Under the pieces are notes generated by a model that was not told the origin of the DNA, ran no database searches, and saw only the letters and a program-made list of their open reading frames with translations. From NCBI GenBank assembly GCA_040904825.1, contig JBBDSU010000028.1, positions 1 to 45,663 of the forward strand: a stretch of DNA of 45,663 nucleotides, in the 5' to 3' direction. The stretch is from JBBDSU01 sp040904825 (lineage in GTDB: Bacteria; Actinomycetota; Nitriliruptoria; Nitriliruptorales; Nitriliruptoraceae). A program made the translations under genes and the position numbers. Positions 44,201 to 45,663 of the stretch are shown here, piece by piece (the stretch's first letter is position 1; each line of letters starts with the position of its first letter).

Positions 44201-44614
44201 ATGACGGTTGTCCATCGCTGGCTCGGACTGCTGGTGTTCGCGCTGCTGACGGTCATCATGATCGCCGGATTGGTGCTCCGACTCCTGCGCAAGAACGAGA
44301 CACCAACCGCCGTCTGGGCCATCCAGCACTGGACCGAGAACATCCTGGCTGTCCAGGTCGTGCTCGGTGTCATCATGCTCGTCATGGGCCTGCGTGTCAT
44401 TGGTGGACCACTGGTCTGGTTCCACTACCTGTACGGGTCACTGTTCCCACTGATCGCAATCGTGGCGGGCAGGATTGGTGCGCTGCGACGCGAGCAACGC
44501 GAATACATCTCTCTCGCGTGGGGTGCCTTCTTCTCGATTGCCTTGCTCATGCGAGCCATTCAAACCGCTTGTGGCAACGATTGGGCCGCCATCTCCCACT
44601 GCTTCACTCGATAG
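44201..44614 (+). CDS. small four-span membrane protein with conserved histidines
   Basis: 137 residues with four hydrophobic segments: GLLVFALLTVIMIAGLVLRLL, the AVQVVLGVIMLVMGLRV stretch, a third around LYGSLFPLIAIVAG, and a last LAWGAFFSIALLM. Histidines sit at or near membrane borders (VVHRWLG, IQHWTEN, WFHYLYG), and the arrangement recalls small heme-b or copper membrane proteins. No family is assigned. ATG 44201 has GGGGAG 8 bases upstream. Role unknown. Confidence 0.7.
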   Translation: MTVVHRWLGLLVFALLTVIMIAGLVLRLLRKNETPTAVWAIQHWTENILAVQVVLGVIMLVMGLRVIGGPLVWFHYLYGSLFPLIAIVAGRIGALRREQREYISLAWGAFFSIALLMRAIQTACGNDWAAISHCFTR

Positions 44615-44783
44615 CGCCCTCGCGACAGAGGGACGACGAGACGCTCGCCGGCAGCGATAACCCACAATCCTGAAGTCCAGCTGCTCGCAGCGCGTGACCA
44701 CGCGGTTGGCTGCGATGTCATCGCCAGCGATCGGAATACCCGGCCGGCATAGGACGTTGGGATCATCAGACCTGGAGAAGAAG

Positions 44784-45437
44784 ATGACAAATCCGTCCAC
44801 CACGCCCGACAATCCCACAACCAGCCAGTTCGATCTGAGTTTTGGTGTCACGTTTGACTACCTGTGCCCGTGGGCACGCAATCTCAACGAACACGTGCTG
44901 ACTGGCATGCGTTCCGGCGCGAACTGGAACGTCCGCTTCGTCCCTTACAGCCTGTCGCAGGGCCACGTGGACGAGGGCGACGTCGACATCTGGGAACGCG
45001 ACAATCCAGATCATGAATCGGGCATTCTGGCGCTCAAAGTCGGACTCGTCGTTCGTGATCACCATCCAGAAGCCTTCCTCGACGCCCACGAATCGCTGTT
45101 CGCGGCCCGGCATGACCAAGGTGACGACATCAAGAGCCCGGCCGTGCTAGCGGCGGCCCTTGACCACGCCGGACTCGATGGCCAACCGATTGTCTCCGCC
45201 GCCCAGCACGACTCGATGACGCAGCAGTTGGCGAACGAACACCGCGCCGCAGTCGAAGATCACGATGTGTGGGGTGTGCCCACAGTGATTGGCGAGCACA
45301 GGTCGGTCTTCCTGAGGGTGCTCGACCGGCCGGATGGCGATGCTGACGTGGCACGCCAGCGTGTCAGGTTTGTCGTGTCAATGGTGAACGACGAGCCCAT
45401 GATCCACGAGTTCAAACAGACTGAACTGACACGGTAG
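44784..45437 (+). CDS. DsbA-family thioredoxin-fold protein, single active-site cysteine
   Basis: 217-residue protein of the DsbA/FrnE superfamily. Near the N-terminus FDYLCPWARN holds CPWA in the place of the CPxC motif, so there is only one cysteine. The cis-proline loop is WGVPTVI at about residue 164. Long helical insertion VDEGDVDIWERDNPDHESGILAL fits the family. With one cysteine, it is more like glutathione- or mycothiol-dependent isomerases or dehalogenases than a disulfide oxidase. ATG 44784 has GGAGAAG just upstream. It is probably cytoplasmic; no signal peptide. Confidence 0.85.
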   Translation: MTNPSTTPDNPTTSQFDLSFGVTFDYLCPWARNLNEHVLTGMRSGANWNVRFVPYSLSQGHVDEGDVDIWERDNPDHESGILALKVGLVVRDHHPEAFLDAHESLFAARHDQGDDIKSPAVLAAALDHAGLDGQPIVSAAQHDSMTQQLANEHRAAVEDHDVWGVPTVIGEHRSVFLRVLDRPDGDADVARQRVRFVVSMVNDEPMIHEFKQTELTR

Positions 45438-45592
45438 ACCTGCAACGTCCTCCACGGTCGCATGGCACGGTCGCCATCCAGTCATGGCTCGCTTGGTGGT
45501 TGCGACCTCCCCCAAGTACGCTCCCTGCCGCACGACGGCCGTACGTTGAGGATGTCGTTCTTTCCGAGGCGAGGCCGACGTAGTTCCAACCT

Positions 45593-45663
45593 TCCGGGGT
45601 AGCTCAGTTTGGCAGAGCGCTCGACTGTTAATCGAGATGTCGCCGGTTCGAGCCCGGCCCCCG
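45593..45663 (+). tRNA. tRNA-Asn (anticodon GTT), cut by window end
   Basis: Acceptor TCCGGGG, D arm GCTCAGTTTGGCAGAGC, anticodon arm CTCGA-CTGTTAA-TCGAG with GTT, and T arm GCCGG-TTCGAGC-CCGGC. The 3' acceptor strand is present as CCCCG; the last two pairing bases and the discriminator lie beyond the window edge. Confidence 0.95.

Noticed and set aside
1..45663. CRISPR array, insertion sequence, prophage or defence island
   Set aside because: No regularly spaced repeats, transposase, integrase, phage or restriction genes were recognised; the SNF2/SWIM pair is a chromosomal family rather than a defence module.

Overview
This is a 45.7 kb stretch of a high-GC bacterial chromosome. The gene set points to an actinobacterium: a MarP-type CvpA/trypsin protease, a B-box-type zinc-finger rhomboid, a HelZ-like SNF2 helicase paired with a SWIM protein, a Nif3/zinc-ribbon pair, SURF1, many GTG starts, and tRNA genes without an encoded CCA. 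A lineage such as Acidimicrobiia would fit, but that is inference. The window holds one assembly gap, 100 N at 16601-16700. It is flanked on both sides by the same 55 bp, so the two contigs almost certainly overlap and nothing is missing.

Layout. 0.1-0.5 kb: RNase P RNA (minus). 0.6-4.8 kb: a class IV aminotransferase/aminodeoxychorismate lyase, then a tightly coupled otsA-otsB-GGDEF operon for trehalose synthesis plus a membrane protein with a degenerate GGDEF domain. 4.85-6.7 kb: Nif3-like protein and zinc-ribbon protein (minus), then tRNA-Val. 7.0-11.2 kb (minus): metallo-beta-lactamase hydrolase, a stress-protein-like gene, a methyltransferase, and a phosphoglucose isomerase of the transaldolase-fused lineage. 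11.3-15.0 kb: HAD phosphatase, guaB, M42 peptidase. 15.2-16.9 kb (plus): rhomboid protease and a methyltransferase split by the N gap. 16.9-20.6 kb (minus): N-acetylglutaminylglutamine synthetase and its asparagine-synthetase-like amidotransferase. 21.0-22.3 kb: small membrane protein plus SURF1. 22.8-25.4 kb: a NarL-type response regulator convergent with, and overlapping, its likely sensor kinase, plus a candidate 31-residue membrane peptide. 25.5-29.0 kb: M23 peptidase, SDR oxidoreductase, SWIM protein. 29.0-34.3 kb: SNF2 helicase, MarP-type protease, hemolysin III family protein. 34.4-39.1 kb: a large PAS-GGDEF-EAL membrane protein with a major-facilitator gene, a small conserved protein, and a CAT-anticodon tRNA. 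39.2-45.7 kb: two drug/metabolite (EamA-type) transporters, a PQQ-type sugar dehydrogenase lipoprotein, dGTPase, small membrane proteins, a DsbA-family protein, and a tRNA-Asn cut by the window end.

The strongest biological theme is osmotic stress. All three genes of the known N-acetylglutaminylglutamine amide (NAGGN) trio are present: amidotransferase, GNAT/ATP-grasp synthetase and M42 peptidase. The M42 gene is separated from the other two by two plus-strand genes. The trehalose operon lies about 9 kb from the M42 gene (about 12 kb from the synthetase). A second theme is c-di-GMP: one intact GGDEF-EAL protein and one degenerate GGDEF protein coupled to trehalose synthesis. I see no CRISPR array, insertion sequence, prophage or recognisable defence island. 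Most of the window is ordinary chromosomal housekeeping.
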